DNA of 64,000 bases from Limimaricola sp. (GCF_016125575.1 NZ_WGLM01000005.1:186001-250000), one strand, 5' to 3'; counted from the stretch's first letter, positions 38,574 through 52,109 are shown. Notes: a model not told the origin generated them from the letters alone. Numbers and translations: made by a program.

Positions 38574-40889
38574 ATGCGCAATATCTCGGGCGGCATAGCC
38601 GCATACGTCGTATCCTTTGTGTCTCGGGGGCTAGCGGCGCTGGTACTTGCGGTGACGCTGCTGGGCGCAACTGCGGCCTACGCGCAATCCTTCGTCTTCT
38701 CGTCCATCGCGGTGCAGGGCAACACCCAAATCGAGTCTGCAAGCATCGTGACACTTGCCGCGCTGCCGCTTGGACAGGCCGTTTCGGCCGGCGATGTGAA
38801 CGACGCTGTGCAGCGAATCCGGGAGTCGGGTTTCTTCGAATCGGTCGATGCCGTGCCCAACGGATCGACACTTGTGATCCGCGTGGTGGAATATCCCGTG
38901 ATCAATCGCATCAACATCGAAGGCAACAACAAGCTCAAGGATGCGGACCTTCTGAAGCTCGTGCAGTCGCAGCCACGCCATATCTACAATCCGTCACAGG
39001 CCGAGGCCGATGCCGCTGCCATGGCGCAGGCCTATGCCGACAAGGGCAGGGTGAACGCCAGCGTCACGCCGCGCATCATCCGCCTGTCCGACAACCGCGT
39101 TGACCTTGTCTTCGAGGTGTTCGAGGGCGGCGTGACCGAGGTGCAAAGCATCGGTTTTGTCGGCAACCAGGACTTCTCGGACCGCCGGCTGCGGATGGTG
39201 TTGGACACCAAGCAGTCGGGCATCCTGCACGCGCTGATCCAGAAGGACAATTACAGTGCCGACCGGGTTGCGATGGACCGCACGCTGCTGACAGATTTCT
39301 ACCACTCGCGCGGCTATCCCGATTTCGTCGTGCAAAGCGTTGACGTGCGCCTGACCGAAGCGCGCGATGCCTACCTGATCACCTACAACGTGGTCGAGGG
39401 TCAGAAATTCACCTTCGGTGATGTCACCGTGGCCTCCGACCTTCCCGATGTGAACCTCGCGGAATTCCAGTCGGCGATCCGGCTGCATCGCGGCGTCACC
39501 TATTCGCCCACGCTGATTGATGCCGACATCACGCGGATGGAGCGGCTGGCGGTGCAGAAGGGCCTCAACTTCATCAAGATCGAGCCCAAGATCACGCGCG
39601 ATGACCGCAACCTGACGCTGGGCCTGACGTACCAGATCAGCCGCGGCGAGCGCGTTTTCATCGAACGGATCGACATTTCCGGTAACACCACCACGCTGGA
39701 CCGCGTGATCCGCAACCAGTTCACTGCCGCCGAAGGCGACCCCTTCAACCCGCGCGCCATCCGTGAAGCGGCTGCGCGCATCCGTGCGCTGGGATACTTC
39801 GCGAACGCCGACGTGCAGGCCCGTCAGGGCACCGCGCCCGACCAGGTCATCGTCGACGTGAACGTGACCGAACAGCCCACGGGTTCGCTGTCGTTTGGTG
39901 CAAACTACTCGACCGATGCGGGCCTCGGATTGGTGGCCAGTTTCCGCGAATCGAACTTCCTTGGACGCGGGCAGCAGCTCTCGTTCTCGATCTCGACGGC
40001 GAAGTCCAACCGCAACTTCGGCTTCAACTTTACCGAACCGAACCTGCTGGGCCGCGACCTCGCTCTGGGTCTGAACCTGTCCTACAAGACCACGACCAAC
40101 CAGAACGCGCTTTATGACACCCAGTCGTTCACCTTCGCGCCAAGCCTCAGCTTCCCGCTGGGTGACAATTCGCGGCTGAAGCTGGGCTATAACCTGAACT
40201 ACTCCGAAATCAGCAACGTCAGCACAACCGATCCCTACATCCTCGCCGACCAAACGGCAGGCGGGCGCTGGACCAATAGCGTTGACTATACTTACAGCTA
40301 CGACACGCGCCGCACGGGCCTGAACCCCAATGCCGGTGTGCTGCTGCAGTTCGGGCAGGAATTCGGCTTTGGCGATGTCCAGTACATCGCGACCACCGCC
40401 CGCGCCGTGGCAGAAACGAAGGTTCTGAACGAGGAAGTCACGCTCAGGGCCAGCCTGCAGGGTGGTGCGTTGAGCTATACGCAAGGTTCCAGCCGGATCA
40501 CCGACCGTTACTTCCTCGGCAGCAACTACCTGCGCGGGTTCAAGCCGGGCGGTATCGGACCGCGCTATATCGATGGTGGAACCAACGACGCACTGGGCGG
40601 CAACTATTATGCCGTGGCCTCGTTCGAAGCCGAGTTTCCGCTCGGCCTGCCGACCGAGTATGGTGTGACCGGCGGCGCGTTCATCGATTACGGCTCGGTC
40701 TGGGATACCGGTTTGCCCAGCGATCCCAAGATCTTCTATAACGACTTCACGCCGCGCACGGTGATTGGCCTGTCGATCTTCTGGAAAACGCCGGTCGGGC
40801 CTTTGCGGTTCAACTTTACCCGCGCCCTGTCGAGCGAGACCTACGACCAGACCAAGAACTTCGACGTGACGGTCTCGACCAACTTCTGA
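38574..40889 (+). CDS. bamA: Outer-membrane protein assembly factor BamA
   Basis: A 771-residue protein. A signal peptide ends near residue 38 (TAAYAQS). Five POTRA domains fill about 40-430, recognisable by repeated IxxIxIxGN patterns such as VQGNTQIES and IDISGNTTTLD. A C-terminal 16-strand barrel ends in Phe. The RGF motif of loop 6 occurs as YLRGFKPGG. BamA inserts beta-barrel proteins into the outer membrane. The ATG of the following Skp-like gene overlaps its stop by 1 base. Confidence 0.97.
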   Translation: MRNISGGIAAYVVSFVSRGLAALVLAVTLLGATAAYAQSFVFSSIAVQGNTQIESASIVTLAALPLGQAVSAGDVNDAVQRIRESGFFESVDAVPNGSTLVIRVVEYPVINRINIEGNNKLKDADLLKLVQSQPRHIYNPSQAEADAAAMAQAYADKGRVNASVTPRIIRLSDNRVDLVFEVFEGGVTEVQSIGFVGNQDFSDRRLRMVLDTKQSGILHALIQKDNYSADRVAMDRTLLTDFYHSRGYPDFVVQSVDVRLTEARDAYLITYNVVEGQKFTFGDVTVASDLPDVNLAEFQSAIRLHRGVTYSPTLIDADITRMERLAVQKGLNFIKIEPKITRDDRNLTLGLTYQISRGERVFIERIDISGNTTTLDRVIRNQFTAAEGDPFNPRAIREAAARIRALGYFANADVQARQGTAPDQVIVDVNVTEQPTGSLSFGANYSTDAGLGLVASFRESNFLGRGQQLSFSISTAKSNRNFGFNFTEPNLLGRDLALGLNLSYKTTTNQNALYDTQSFTFAPSLSFPLGDNSRLKLGYNLNYSEISNVSTTDPYILADQTAGGRWTNSVDYTYSYDTRRTGLNPNAGVLLQFGQEFGFGDVQYIATTARAVAETKVLNEEVTLRASLQGGALSYTQGSSRITDRYFLGSNYLRGFKPGGIGPRYIDGGTNDALGGNYYAVASFEAEFPLGLPTEYGVTGGAFIDYGSVWDTGLPSDPKIFYNDFTPRTVIGLSIFWKTPVGPLRFNFTRALSSETYDQTKNFDVTVSTNF

Positions 40890-41599
40890 TGCGCGTCCTG
40901 CGTGCCTTTCTGGCCGCGGCGCTGCTGGGGCTGGCGCCGGTGGCCGCCCCGGCGCAGGGGACCGCCGCGCAGCCACCGTTGCTGCAGGGCGGTCTGCTGA
41001 CGATCGATCCTGACAGGTTGTTCACGCAAAGCCTGTTCGGCAAGCGAGTGCTGGCCGATGCCCAATCCCAGACCGAGGCGCTTGCGGCCGAAAACCGCCA
41101 GATCGAGGCGCAACTGACGGCCGAGGAGAAAGACCTGACCGCCAAGCGGCCAAAGATGTCGCCGCAGGATTTCAGGGTCGAGGCTGATGCCTTTGATGCC
41201 AAGGTGCAGGACATCCGCAAGCAGCAGGATGCCAAGGAGCGCGCGCTGCAGGACATCGTGACCAAGGGCCGCGAGGCGTTCTTCAACGCGGCGCGCCCGG
41301 AGTTGGGTCGTCTGATGCTCAGCCGTGGCGCGGTGGCGATTCTTGACCGGCGCAGCCTGTTCTTGTCAGTCGCGGTGATCGACATCACCGACGCCGCCAT
41401 TTCCGCCATCGACAACGCGATCGGGGACGGCGCGCAGCTTGATGCCGGTCAGTCGAATGGCAGCGGCTCGTCCGACACAACCACGCAGGGCGGTTCAACT
41501 CAAAGCGCGCCCGTGCAACCGTCGCCTGCGCTGAACCCGGCCCCCGATCCTGCCACGGTTCCTGCGACCTCGGACCCGGCCCCCGCGACAGGCAACTGA
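40889..41599 (+). CDS. Skp/OmpH-family periplasmic chaperone
   Basis: A 236-residue protein with a signal peptide (cleavage near APAQG, residue 22-23). The central part (about 45-150) is predicted coiled coil rich in Gln, Glu and Lys, matching OmpH/Skp. A ~65-residue Ser/Thr/Pro-rich tail (repeated PAP and PATxP patterns) exceeds the normal ~160-residue Skp and looks disordered. Skp chaperones unfolded outer-membrane proteins to BamA, encoded immediately upstream. Confidence 0.85.
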   Translation: MRVLRAFLAAALLGLAPVAAPAQGTAAQPPLLQGGLLTIDPDRLFTQSLFGKRVLADAQSQTEALAAENRQIEAQLTAEEKDLTAKRPKMSPQDFRVEADAFDAKVQDIRKQQDAKERALQDIVTKGREAFFNAARPELGRLMLSRGAVAILDRRSLFLSVAVIDITDAAISAIDNAIGDGAQLDAGQSNGSGSSDTTTQGGSTQSAPVQPSPALNPAPDPATVPATSDPAPATGN

Positions 41600-41694
41600 G
41601 CGCGCCCTGCTTGCCCCGGTCTGGCCTTGTTGCTAGTCAGACGGAACGCCACCCGCGGCCCGGCGCCGCCGCCGCGCCCGCCAAGGAGACCCCG

Positions 41695-42186
41695 ATGACC
41701 CAGACTGATTCCGCTGCAGCACCGGCCCCGGTGACCGAGGCCGGCATCGACCTGATCCAGCGCATTCTGCCGCATCGCTATCCGTTCCTGCTGGTCGACC
41801 GGGTGACGCAGATCGAGGGCACGACCTCGGCCGTCGGCCTCAAGAACGTCAGCATGAACGAGCCGCATTTCCAGGGCCATTTCCCCGGCAACCCGATCAT
41901 GCCCGGCGTCACGATCGTCGAGGCGATGGCGCAGACCGCGGCGGTGATGGTCGGGGCGACGTTGGGCCTGACCGACGGCAACATGCTGATCTATTTCATG
42001 GCGATCGACGGCTGCAAGTTCCGCCGCAAAGTGGTGCCGGGCGATCAGCTGCGCATGGAGGTGACGACCACACGGGGCAAGCCCGGCGGCAAGGTCTGGC
42101 GCTTCCGTGGGGTCGCCACCGTCGAGGGCGAGATGGCCGCCGAGGCCGAATTCACCGCGATGATGGACCTGCGGTCGGCGGAATGA
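41695..42186 (+). CDS. fabZ: 3-hydroxyacyl-ACP dehydratase FabZ
   Basis: A 163-residue hotdog-fold dehydratase of fatty-acid elongation. [14 protein letters not shown], then [23 protein letters not shown], containing the catalytic His and Glu, identify it. The ATG at 41695 has AAGGAGA 5 bases upstream; a ~20-residue Ala-rich lead precedes the domain. It overlaps lpxA by 4 bases; both draw on 3-hydroxyacyl-ACP. Confidence 0.96.
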   Translation: MTQTDSAAAPAPVTEAGIDLIQRILPHRYPFLLVDRVTQIEGTTSAVGLKNVSMNEPHFQGHFPGNPIMPGVTIVEAMAQTAAVMVGATLGLTDGNMLIYFMAIDGCKFRRKVVPGDQLRMEVTTTRGKPGGKVWRFRGVATVEGEMAAEAEFTAMMDLRSAE

Positions 42187-42968
42187 CGGCACAGGTCCAC
42201 CCCACGGCGCTTGTCGAGGATGGCGCGCAGCTTGGCGACGGTTGCGTGATCGGCCCTTTCTGTGTTGTGGGTCCGCAGGTCGTTCTAGGCCCGCGCGTGG
42301 TGCTGAAAAGCCATGTCGTGGTGACAGGTGATACCGAGATTGGCGCGGACAGCATCGTCTTTCCCTTCGCCGTGGTGGGCGAGATCCCGCAGGATCTGAA
42401 ATTCGCGGGTGAAAAGACGCAACTTCGGATCGGCGAACGTAACCGGATCCGCGAGCATGCCACGATGAACCCCGGCACATCTGGCGGTGGCGGCGTGACG
42501 CGCATCGGCGATGATGGCCTGTTCATGGCGGGATGCCACATCGCGCATGACGCGCAAGTGGGCGACCGGGTGATCGTCGTCAACCAGTCCGCTGTCGCGG
42601 GCCATTGCGTGATCGAGGATGACGTCATCATCGGCGGGCTGTCGGGCGTGCATCAATGGGTCCGCATTGGCCGCGGCGCAATAATCGGCGCGCTGACGAT
42701 GGTGACCAATGACGTGGTGCCCTATGGCCTTGTGCAAGGTCCGCGTGGGGTGCTGGACGGGCTGAACCTCGTCGGGCTCAAGCGCAAGGGCGTGGACCGG
42801 GCGGATATCACCGCGCTGCGCGCCGCGTTTCAGGCACTCAAGGATGGCGAGGGCACGTTTCAGGATCGCGCACGCCGTCTGAAGGGCGAAAGCGACAGCC
42901 CCTTCGTGCAGCAGATGGTCGATTTCATTCTCGGCGAGAGCGACCGCAGCTTTCTGACACCCGGCTGA
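42183..42968 (+). CDS. lpxA: Acyl-ACP--UDP-N-acetylglucosamine O-acyltransferase
   Basis: A 261-residue left-handed beta-helix enzyme built from hexapeptide repeats, with the catalytic His in [12 protein letters not shown] (near 122-125) and [19 protein letters not shown]. It is the first enzyme of lipid A synthesis, adding a 3-hydroxyacyl chain to UDP-GlcNAc. It starts within fabZ and shares 1 base with lpxI. Confidence 0.97.
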   Translation: MTAQVHPTALVEDGAQLGDGCVIGPFCVVGPQVVLGPRVVLKSHVVVTGDTEIGADSIVFPFAVVGEIPQDLKFAGEKTQLRIGERNRIREHATMNPGTSGGGGVTRIGDDGLFMAGCHIAHDAQVGDRVIVVNQSAVAGHCVIEDDVIIGGLSGVHQWVRIGRGAIIGALTMVTNDVVPYGLVQGPRGVLDGLNLVGLKRKGVDRADITALRAAFQALKDGEGTFQDRARRLKGESDSPFVQQMVDFILGESDRSFLTPG

Positions 42969-43774
42969 TGCTGGCCCTCGTCGCAGGAACCGGCGAATTG
43001 CCCGCTGCACTGGTCGCGCGGCTGACCGAGGCGGGCGAAGACGTGCTGATCTGCCAGCCAGAGGGTGTAGCGCCGGAGCTGCCGGCCAGCATGCCGCGCC
43101 TGACCTTTCGACTGGAAACACTCGGAAGCCTGATCGCTGCCCTTCAAAATCGCGGCGTGGGGCGCGTTTGCATGGCCGGCGCCGTCCGGCGACCGGTGAT
43201 CGACCCCGCGCTGATCGACCCGGCCACTGCGCCGCTTCTGCCGCGGTTGACGGCGGCGTTGGGGCAGGGCGATGACGGTGCGTTGCGCGCCCTCATCGGC
43301 ATTTTCGAAGAGGCCGGCCTGCAAGTTGTCGCCGCGCATCAGATTGCGCCCGACCTGCTGCCGCAAACCGGCATCCACACCCGGGCCACGCCTGACGACG
43401 CTGCCCGCGCCGGTGCCGCCCTGGGCGAGGCGACAGTGGCTGAAATGGGGCGGGCCGATCTGGGTCAGGCTTGCGTGATCGGCGCGGACCGGGTGATCGC
43501 GCGCGAGGACGAGGCCGGAACCGACGCGATGCTCGCCACGCTCGGCGCCGTGCCGCCCGGGGCGGTCCTCTTCAAGGCGCCCAAACCCGGTCAGGACAGG
43601 CGCGCCGACCTGCCGGTCATCGGTCCCGAAACCGCACGCGCGGCGGCAAGGGCCGGCCTCGCCGGCATCGTCATCGAGGCGGGTGGCGTGATGGTGATGA
43701 ACCTCGCCGAGGTCATAGAGATCCTGAATGCCGCGGGTCTCTTTCTGTGGGTTCGGCCCAAGGGGGCGACATGA
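42968..43774 (+). CDS. lpxI: UDP-2,3-diacylglucosamine pyrophosphatase LpxI
   Basis: A 268-residue DUF1009 protein. LALVAGTGELPAALVARL at the start, GRVCMAGAVRRP near 60-72, GEATVAEMGRADLGQACVIG and IVIEAGGVMVMN are the family blocks. LpxI replaces LpxH in many Alphaproteobacteria, hydrolysing UDP-diacylglucosamine to lipid X. It lies between lpxA and lpxB, consistent with this step. Confidence 0.95.
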   Translation: MLALVAGTGELPAALVARLTEAGEDVLICQPEGVAPELPASMPRLTFRLETLGSLIAALQNRGVGRVCMAGAVRRPVIDPALIDPATAPLLPRLTAALGQGDDGALRALIGIFEEAGLQVVAAHQIAPDLLPQTGIHTRATPDDAARAGAALGEATVAEMGRADLGQACVIGADRVIAREDEAGTDAMLATLGAVPPGAVLFKAPKPGQDRRADLPVIGPETARAAARAGLAGIVIEAGGVMVMNLAEVIEILNAAGLFLWVRPKGAT

Positions 43775-44913
43775 AGGTCTTCCTGATCGCGGGCGAACCT
43801 TCGGGCGATCGTCTGGGCGGCGCGCTGATGGCGGGCCTGAAAGCATTGCATCCAGACCTGACTTTCGATGGCGTCGGCGGGCCGCTGATGCAGGCCGAAG
43901 GGTTGAACAGCCGTTTCCCGATGGATGAACTCAGCGTCATGGGGTTGGCCGAGATCCTGCCGAAATACCGCGCGCTCAAACGCCGCATTTCCGAAATGGC
44001 AGAGGCCGTTCTGGCCACCGCACCAGACGTCTTGATCACCATCGACAGCCCCGATTTCTGCCTGCGCGTCGCGGCCCTGGTCAAGGCGCAGGCACCGGTC
44101 CGTACCGTGCATTATGTTGCCCCGTCGGTCTGGGCGTGGCGGCCCGGCCGCGCGGTGAAGATGGCGCGCTACATCGACGAGGTTCTGGCGCTTCTGCCAT
44201 TCGAGCCGCCCTTGATGCAGGCCGCCGGCATGGAATGCACCTTCGTCGGTCATCCGGTGGTGGCTGAACCCGTTGCAACCATGGCCGAAGCTGCCGCCTT
44301 TCGCGCCGCGCATGGCATTGGCGAGGTGCCGTTGATCCTCGCGCTGCCCGGCTCGCGCAAGGGCGAGGTTGGCCGATTGGCGCCGGTCTTTGGCGCAAGC
44401 ATCGACAGGGTGCTGAGCGTTCATCCCAATGCTCGGGTCGTGGTGCCTTGCGCGGCCCCCGTGGCGGGCCTCGTGGCGCAACTGACGCACAAATGGCCCG
44501 GACGGCCGATCCTGATCGATCCGGCCACAGCGCGGCCCGGCGAGAAGGCCGCGGCCTTTCGCGCCGCCGACGTGGCGCTGGCGGCCTCCGGCACCGTCTC
44601 GCTCGAACTGGCCGCGAACGGCACGCCGATGGTGATTGCCTACCAGATGGCATGGCTGACGCACCAGATCGTGTCGCGCCGATTGCTCATTGATACGGTG
44701 ACGCTGGTCAATCTTGTCAGCGAAACCCGCACCGTGCCTGAATTCATTGGCCCTGCCTGCCGGCCCGACCGGATTGCCGAGGCGCTGCTGGCCACGATGG
44801 CCAACCCGCAGGCCCAGCAGCAGGCCATGCAGTTGACAATGGAACGTCTAGGGCAGGGGGGCGAGGCGCCGGGCCTGCGCGCGGCCCGCGCGGTGCTGGC
44901 CGGTCTTGCCTGA
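43771..44913 (+). CDS. lpxB: Lipid-A-disaccharide synthase
   Basis: A 380-residue GT19 glycosyltransferase. FLIAGEPSGDRLGG at the N-terminus, YVAPSVWAWRPGR, FVGHPVV and ALPGSRKGEV are diagnostic. It joins lipid X and UDP-diacylglucosamine to form the lipid A disaccharide. The ATG at 43771 overlaps lpxI by 4 bases. No lpxD lies between the Skp-like gene and fabZ, unlike in Escherichia coli. Confidence 0.96.
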   Translation: MKVFLIAGEPSGDRLGGALMAGLKALHPDLTFDGVGGPLMQAEGLNSRFPMDELSVMGLAEILPKYRALKRRISEMAEAVLATAPDVLITIDSPDFCLRVAALVKAQAPVRTVHYVAPSVWAWRPGRAVKMARYIDEVLALLPFEPPLMQAAGMECTFVGHPVVAEPVATMAEAAAFRAAHGIGEVPLILALPGSRKGEVGRLAPVFGASIDRVLSVHPNARVVVPCAAPVAGLVAQLTHKWPGRPILIDPATARPGEKAAAFRAADVALAASGTVSLELAANGTPMVIAYQMAWLTHQIVSRRLLIDTVTLVNLVSETRTVPEFIGPACRPDRIAEALLATMANPQAQQQAMQLTMERLGQGGEAPGLRAARAVLAGLA

Positions 44914-44918
44914 CCGTG

Positions 44919-44975
44919 GCTTCATCTTGCCGGAAATACTCCCGCCGGAGGCCTCGCGGCCCCGCAGGGGCGAGA
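44919..44975 (-). repeat. Stop-linked terminator-like repeat, copy 3
   Basis: Read on the minus strand, GCCCC-TGC-GGGGC begins 4 bases after the mnmA stop. GGCCTCCGGCGGGAGTATTT and CCGGCAAGATGAAG follow. The GGAGTATTT core lies at 44943-44935. It separates the convergent lpxB and mnmA genes. Confidence 0.7.
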
Positions 44976-46115
44976 TCACCGCCCGCGCCAGATCCAGCCG
45001 CCGCCCAGCACGCGGCTGCCCTCGGGCGCATAGAAGACGCAGGCCTGTCCGGGGCTGACACCCTCTTCGGGGGCCAGCAGTTCCACCTCGGCCTCCGTCG
45101 CCGACAGCGGCCGCAGCAGCGCAGGCATCGCAGGCTTGGTCGAGCGAACCTTGACCAGCACCTCACGCGTGCCGCCGGCGGCGAAATCGCCCTCGCCCAG
45201 CCAGTTGATCTCGCGCAGGGGGACGTGGCGTGTCGCCAGCATCTCCTTGGGGCCAACCACCACCTGCCGCCGGTCGACATCAAGGCGCACGACGTAAAGC
45301 GGATCGGCCAGCCCGCCGATGCCAAGGCCCCGCCGTTGCCCGATCGTGTAATGGATCACGCCCCGGTGCGTACCCAGCACGGTGCCGGAAGCATCGACGA
45401 TCTCGCCGGGTTCGGCCGCACCGGGTCGCAGCTTCTCGATCACCGCGGCATAGTTGCCCGACGGGACAAAGCAGATGTCCTGGCTGTCGGGCTTGTCCGC
45501 CACCGGCAGGCCATGCCGCGCCGCCAGCGCGCGCGTCTCGGCCTTGGAGGCGAGGTGTCCCAGCGGGAAGCGCAGGAAATCGAGCTGTTCAGGCGTGGTC
45601 GAGAACAGGAAATAGGACTGGTCGCGCGCCGGATCGGCTGCGCGGTGCAATTCGGGGCCGTGCAGGCCCATCTTGCGCTGGATGTAATGGCCCGTCGCCA
45701 TGCAATCGGCATCCAGATCGCGCGCGGTCTGCATCAGGTCCTTGAACTTCACCCGCTCGTTGCAGCGGATGCAGGGCACGGGCGTGGCGCCGGCAAGATA
45801 GCTGTCGGCGAACTCGTCGATCACCGCCTCGCGAAAGACCGATTCGTAATCGAGCACGTAGTGAGGGAAGCCCATCGTCTCGGCCACGCGGCGCGCGTCG
45901 TGAATGTCGCGGCCCGCGCAGCAGGCACCCTTCTTGGCCAGCGCCGCGCCGTGGTCGTAAAGCTGCAGCGTCACGCCCACCACGTCATAGCCCTCGGCTG
46001 CCAGTTCGGCGGCCACGACAGAGCTGTCCACGCCGCCCGACATCGCCACCACGACGCGGGTGTCGGCGGGGGCCTTGGGCAGGCCCAGCGAGTTCAGCGC
46101 GGGATCGAGCGGCAT
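44976..46115 (-). CDS. mnmA: tRNA-specific 2-thiouridylase
   Basis: A 379-residue PP-loop enzyme that thiolates U34 of tRNAs for Gln, Glu and Lys. PP-loop [13 protein letters not shown] near 24-36, the catalytic Cys pair in [10 protein letters not shown] and the later DSQDICFV segment (second catalytic Cys) are present. The ATG at 46115 fits the family; upstream in-frame codons are Arg/Pro-rich noncoding. Confidence 0.96.
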   Translation of the reverse strand: MPLDPALNSLGLPKAPADTRVVVAMSGGVDSSVVAAELAAEGYDVVGVTLQLYDHGAALAKKGACCAGRDIHDARRVAETMGFPHYVLDYESVFREAVIDEFADSYLAGATPVPCIRCNERVKFKDLMQTARDLDADCMATGHYIQRKMGLHGPELHRAADPARDQSYFLFSTTPEQLDFLRFPLGHLASKAETRALAARHGLPVADKPDSQDICFVPSGNYAAVIEKLRPGAAEPGEIVDASGTVLGTHRGVIHYTIGQRRGLGIGGLADPLYVVRLDVDRRQVVVGPKEMLATRHVPLREINWLGEGDFAAGGTREVLVKVRSTKPAMPALLRPLSATEAEVELLAPEEGVSPGQACVFYAPEGSRVLGGGWIWRGR

Positions 46116-46273
46116 CGGCGTGGTCCTTGGGCGGGGCGCGGGCGGCATTGATGGCCCGCAGGTGCGCGGCAATATCAGAAAATCCGAACGAGTCTCAACC
46201 CCCCGGTTTCATCCCTCCTTAAACCCGTTCGCCTGACGATGCGCGGTGCAAAGCGTTCACGGAGGGGTGAGAG

Positions 46274-46552
46274 ATGTATTTGCGCAAAGTGGACGGGCCA
46301 AGGTCGGTAACCTTGCCCGATGGATCGATCATGACGCGGGCCGATTTGCCGCCCGGCGATACGCGGCGTTGGGTCGCCTCGCGCAAGGCTGCAGTCGTGC
46401 GGGCAGTCACCGCGGGGCTGATCTCGCGGGCCATCGCACTGGAACGGTATGGCCTTTCGGACGAGGAATTCAGCGCGTGGGAGCGTGCCATTTCTGCCCA
46501 TGGCGAAGCCGCATTAAAGGCCACGGCGGTGCAACGCTATAGACAACCTTAG
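46274..46552 (+). CDS. sciP: CtrA inhibitor SciP (DUF1153)
   Basis: A 92-residue protein of the DUF1153 family, with MYLRKVDGPRSVTLPDGS, then WVASRKAAVVRAVTAGLIS and ALERYGLSDEEFSAWERA, a helix-turn-helix. SciP in Caulobacter binds CtrA-controlled promoters and blocks activation by CtrA in G1. GGAGGGG precedes the ATG. It lies 87 bases upstream of ctrA on the same strand, so activator and antagonist are paired. One GAGTC (CcrM-type GANTC) site lies upstream at 46190. Confidence 0.88.
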   Translation: MYLRKVDGPRSVTLPDGSIMTRADLPPGDTRRWVASRKAAVVRAVTAGLISRAIALERYGLSDEEFSAWERAISAHGEAALKATAVQRYRQP

Positions 46553-46589
46553 ATTGTATGTGCAGGAGTGGATCGTGGGTAACGTGTGA

Positions 46590-46613
46590 TTAACCTTTTC
46601 AGGTCAGGGTTAA
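46590..46613. promoter_or_regulatory. Candidate CtrA half-sites upstream of ctrA
   Basis: TTAACC (46590-46595) and GGTTAA (46608-46613) are inverted around 12 bases, 27-50 bases before the ctrA start. The full CtrA box is TTAA-N7-TTAA, so the spacing is not canonical, but each half matches TTAACC. Autoregulation of ctrA is known in Caulobacter; binding here is inference. Confidence 0.4.
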
Positions 46614-46639
46614 CGACGACGAGACAGCGGAGACCTGCG

Positions 46640-47353
46640 ATGCGCATCCTACTGGTGGAAGACGACCCGACGACATCGAAAAGCATCGAGTTGATGCTGA
46701 CCCATGCCAACCTGAACGTCTACGCCACGGACCTTGGTGAAGAGGGCATCGACCTTGCCAAGCTCTACGACTACGACCTGATCCTGCTGGATCTGAACCT
46801 GCCTGACATGAACGGGCATGAGGTGCTGCGGCAATTGCGGCTCGCCCGGATTGACACGCCCATTCTCATCCTGTCGGGCGAAAACGCGACCGAAGCCAAG
46901 CTGAAGGGCTTTGGCTTCGGCGCTGACGACTACATGACCAAGCCATTTCACCGCGAGGAACTGGTCGCGCGGATCCACGCGATCATCCGCCGCTCCAAAG
47001 GCCATGCGCAATCGGTGATCCGGACCGGGCGTATCGCCGTCAATCTTGATGCCAAGACGGTGGAGGTAGGCGGCGCCTCGGTGCACCTGACCGGCAAGGA
47101 ATACCAGATGCTGGAGCTGCTCAGCCTGCGCAAGGGCACGACGCTGACCAAGGAAATGTTCCTTAACCACCTTTATGGCGGGATGGACGAGCCGGAACTG
47201 AAGATCATCGACGTCTTCATCTGCAAGCTGCGCAAGAAGCTTAGCCTGGCGACCGGCGGAGAGAACCATATCGAGACGGTCTGGGGCCGCGGCTATGTCC
47301 TGCGCGACCCCGAACCCTTGCAGAATGCCGAACGGCTGGCGATGGGGGCCTGA
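46640..47353 (+). CDS. ctrA: Cell-cycle response regulator CtrA
   Basis: A 237-residue OmpR-type regulator. The receiver has the acidic pair at 8-9, phospho-acceptor Asp51 ([12 protein letters not shown]) and the KPF Lys near 103. The winged-helix domain (about 125-225) contains [25 protein letters not shown] and the CtrA-specific [12 protein letters not shown] 46640 matches the family start. CtrA controls cell cycle in Caulobacter and motility and gene-transfer agents in Rhodobacterales. ChpT, its phosphodonor, is at 13827. Confidence 0.96.
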   Translation: MRILLVEDDPTTSKSIELMLTHANLNVYATDLGEEGIDLAKLYDYDLILLDLNLPDMNGHEVLRQLRLARIDTPILILSGENATEAKLKGFGFGADDYMTKPFHREELVARIHAIIRRSKGHAQSVIRTGRIAVNLDAKTVEVGGASVHLTGKEYQMLELLSLRKGTTLTKEMFLNHLYGGMDEPELKIIDVFICKLRKKLSLATGGENHIETVWGRGYVLRDPEPLQNAERLAMGA

Positions 47354-47431
47354 GACGCCCGCCTGAGTTCTTGCAAGGTGCTGCACAGGCTGGACGGGGC
47401 GGGGCGGCGCAAATAAGGTCTGCGCCGGTAG

Positions 47432-51681
<4,250 letters not shown>

Positions 51682-51707
51682 CACCTAAACCTACAATGTT
51701 CGCACAT

Positions 51708-51722
51708 GTTCTCACAAAGTTC
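51708..51722 (+). promoter_or_regulatory. LexA box (alphaproteobacterial GTTC-N7-GTTC)
   Basis: GTTC at 51708-51711 and GTTC at 51719-51722 are separated by exactly 7 bases, the SOS operator described for Rhodobacter sphaeroides recA and other Alphaproteobacteria. A third GTTC at 51698 has 6-base spacing. The box is 65-79 bases before the start of a small membrane protein gene. Confidence 0.7.
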
Positions 51723-51786
51723 TTTACACGCCGTTAACGATATGGAACAAAGAGGCAACGAAGCAGACACGAAACAGGAGGCACCG

Positions 51787-51918
51787 ATGGCCCGCAAGAT
51801 TACCCAAGCCCTGAACCGCGCCGAACAAAGCCCGCTGGGCGACGCGATTGGCGCGGCCTCGCTTCTGGTCATGCTGGTGGCGTCGCTGTCGCTGCCCGCG
51901 CTTTTTGGAGGAATTTGA
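51787..51918 (+). CDS. SOS-associated small membrane protein (43 residues)
   Basis: The ATG at 51787 follows AGGAGG by 5 bases and opens 43 codons. Residues 1-18 are polar and basic (MARKITQALNRAEQSPLG) and 19-40 form one hydrophobic helix (start DAIGAASLLVMLVASL), ending in PALFGGI. A longer frame from 51706 exists but lacks a ribosome site. The LexA box directly upstream suggests DNA-damage induction. In Caulobacter the LexA-controlled SidA (29 residues) and damage-induced DidA are small membrane proteins that inhibit division through FtsW/FtsN; this gene is analogous in size, topology and control, though I see no sequence similarity I can claim. Confidence 0.7.
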   Translation: MARKITQALNRAEQSPLGDAIGAASLLVMLVASLSLPALFGGI

Positions 51919-51939
51919 ACTGCCCGGCGTCTCGTGCCG

Positions 51940-52072
51940 GTCGTCCGGTCATCGCCCTGTCCCAAGCTACGCGATGACGGCCTGATCTCTGCCTGTCCTC
52001 AGCGCCCATTCCGGGGGTTGCCTGCCCCCGCCGGACGTCGCCCGGGTCCCACACGAGAACGCACTGCCTGCC
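51940..52072 (+). ncRNA. Hairpin-rich transcribed region, candidate small RNA or 3' UTR
   Basis: Between the small membrane-protein gene and a terminator lie about 150 bases without an ORF. They hold a stem GTCATCGC (51948-51955) with GCGATGAC (51971-51978), and a second hairpin GGGGG (52013-52017) with CCCCC (52027-52031). It does not match tmRNA, 6S or SRP RNA as I know them. It could be a 3' UTR or a 3'-derived small RNA. Confidence 0.3.
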
Positions 52073-52109
52073 GCCGCCATCCTGTCCCGGATGCGCGGCG
52101 GTTTTTTCT
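52073..52109 (+). terminator. Rho-independent terminator
   Basis: CCGCCGCCATCC and GGATGCGCGGCGG form a long stem with one bulge and a 6-base loop, followed by TTTTTT. It ends transcription from the small membrane-protein gene before the convergent NifU-like gene. Confidence 0.88.

Noticed and set aside
51698-51711. Second LexA-like pair GTTC-N6-GTTC
   Set aside because: The spacing is 6, not 7; only the 51708-51722 pair fits the known operator.
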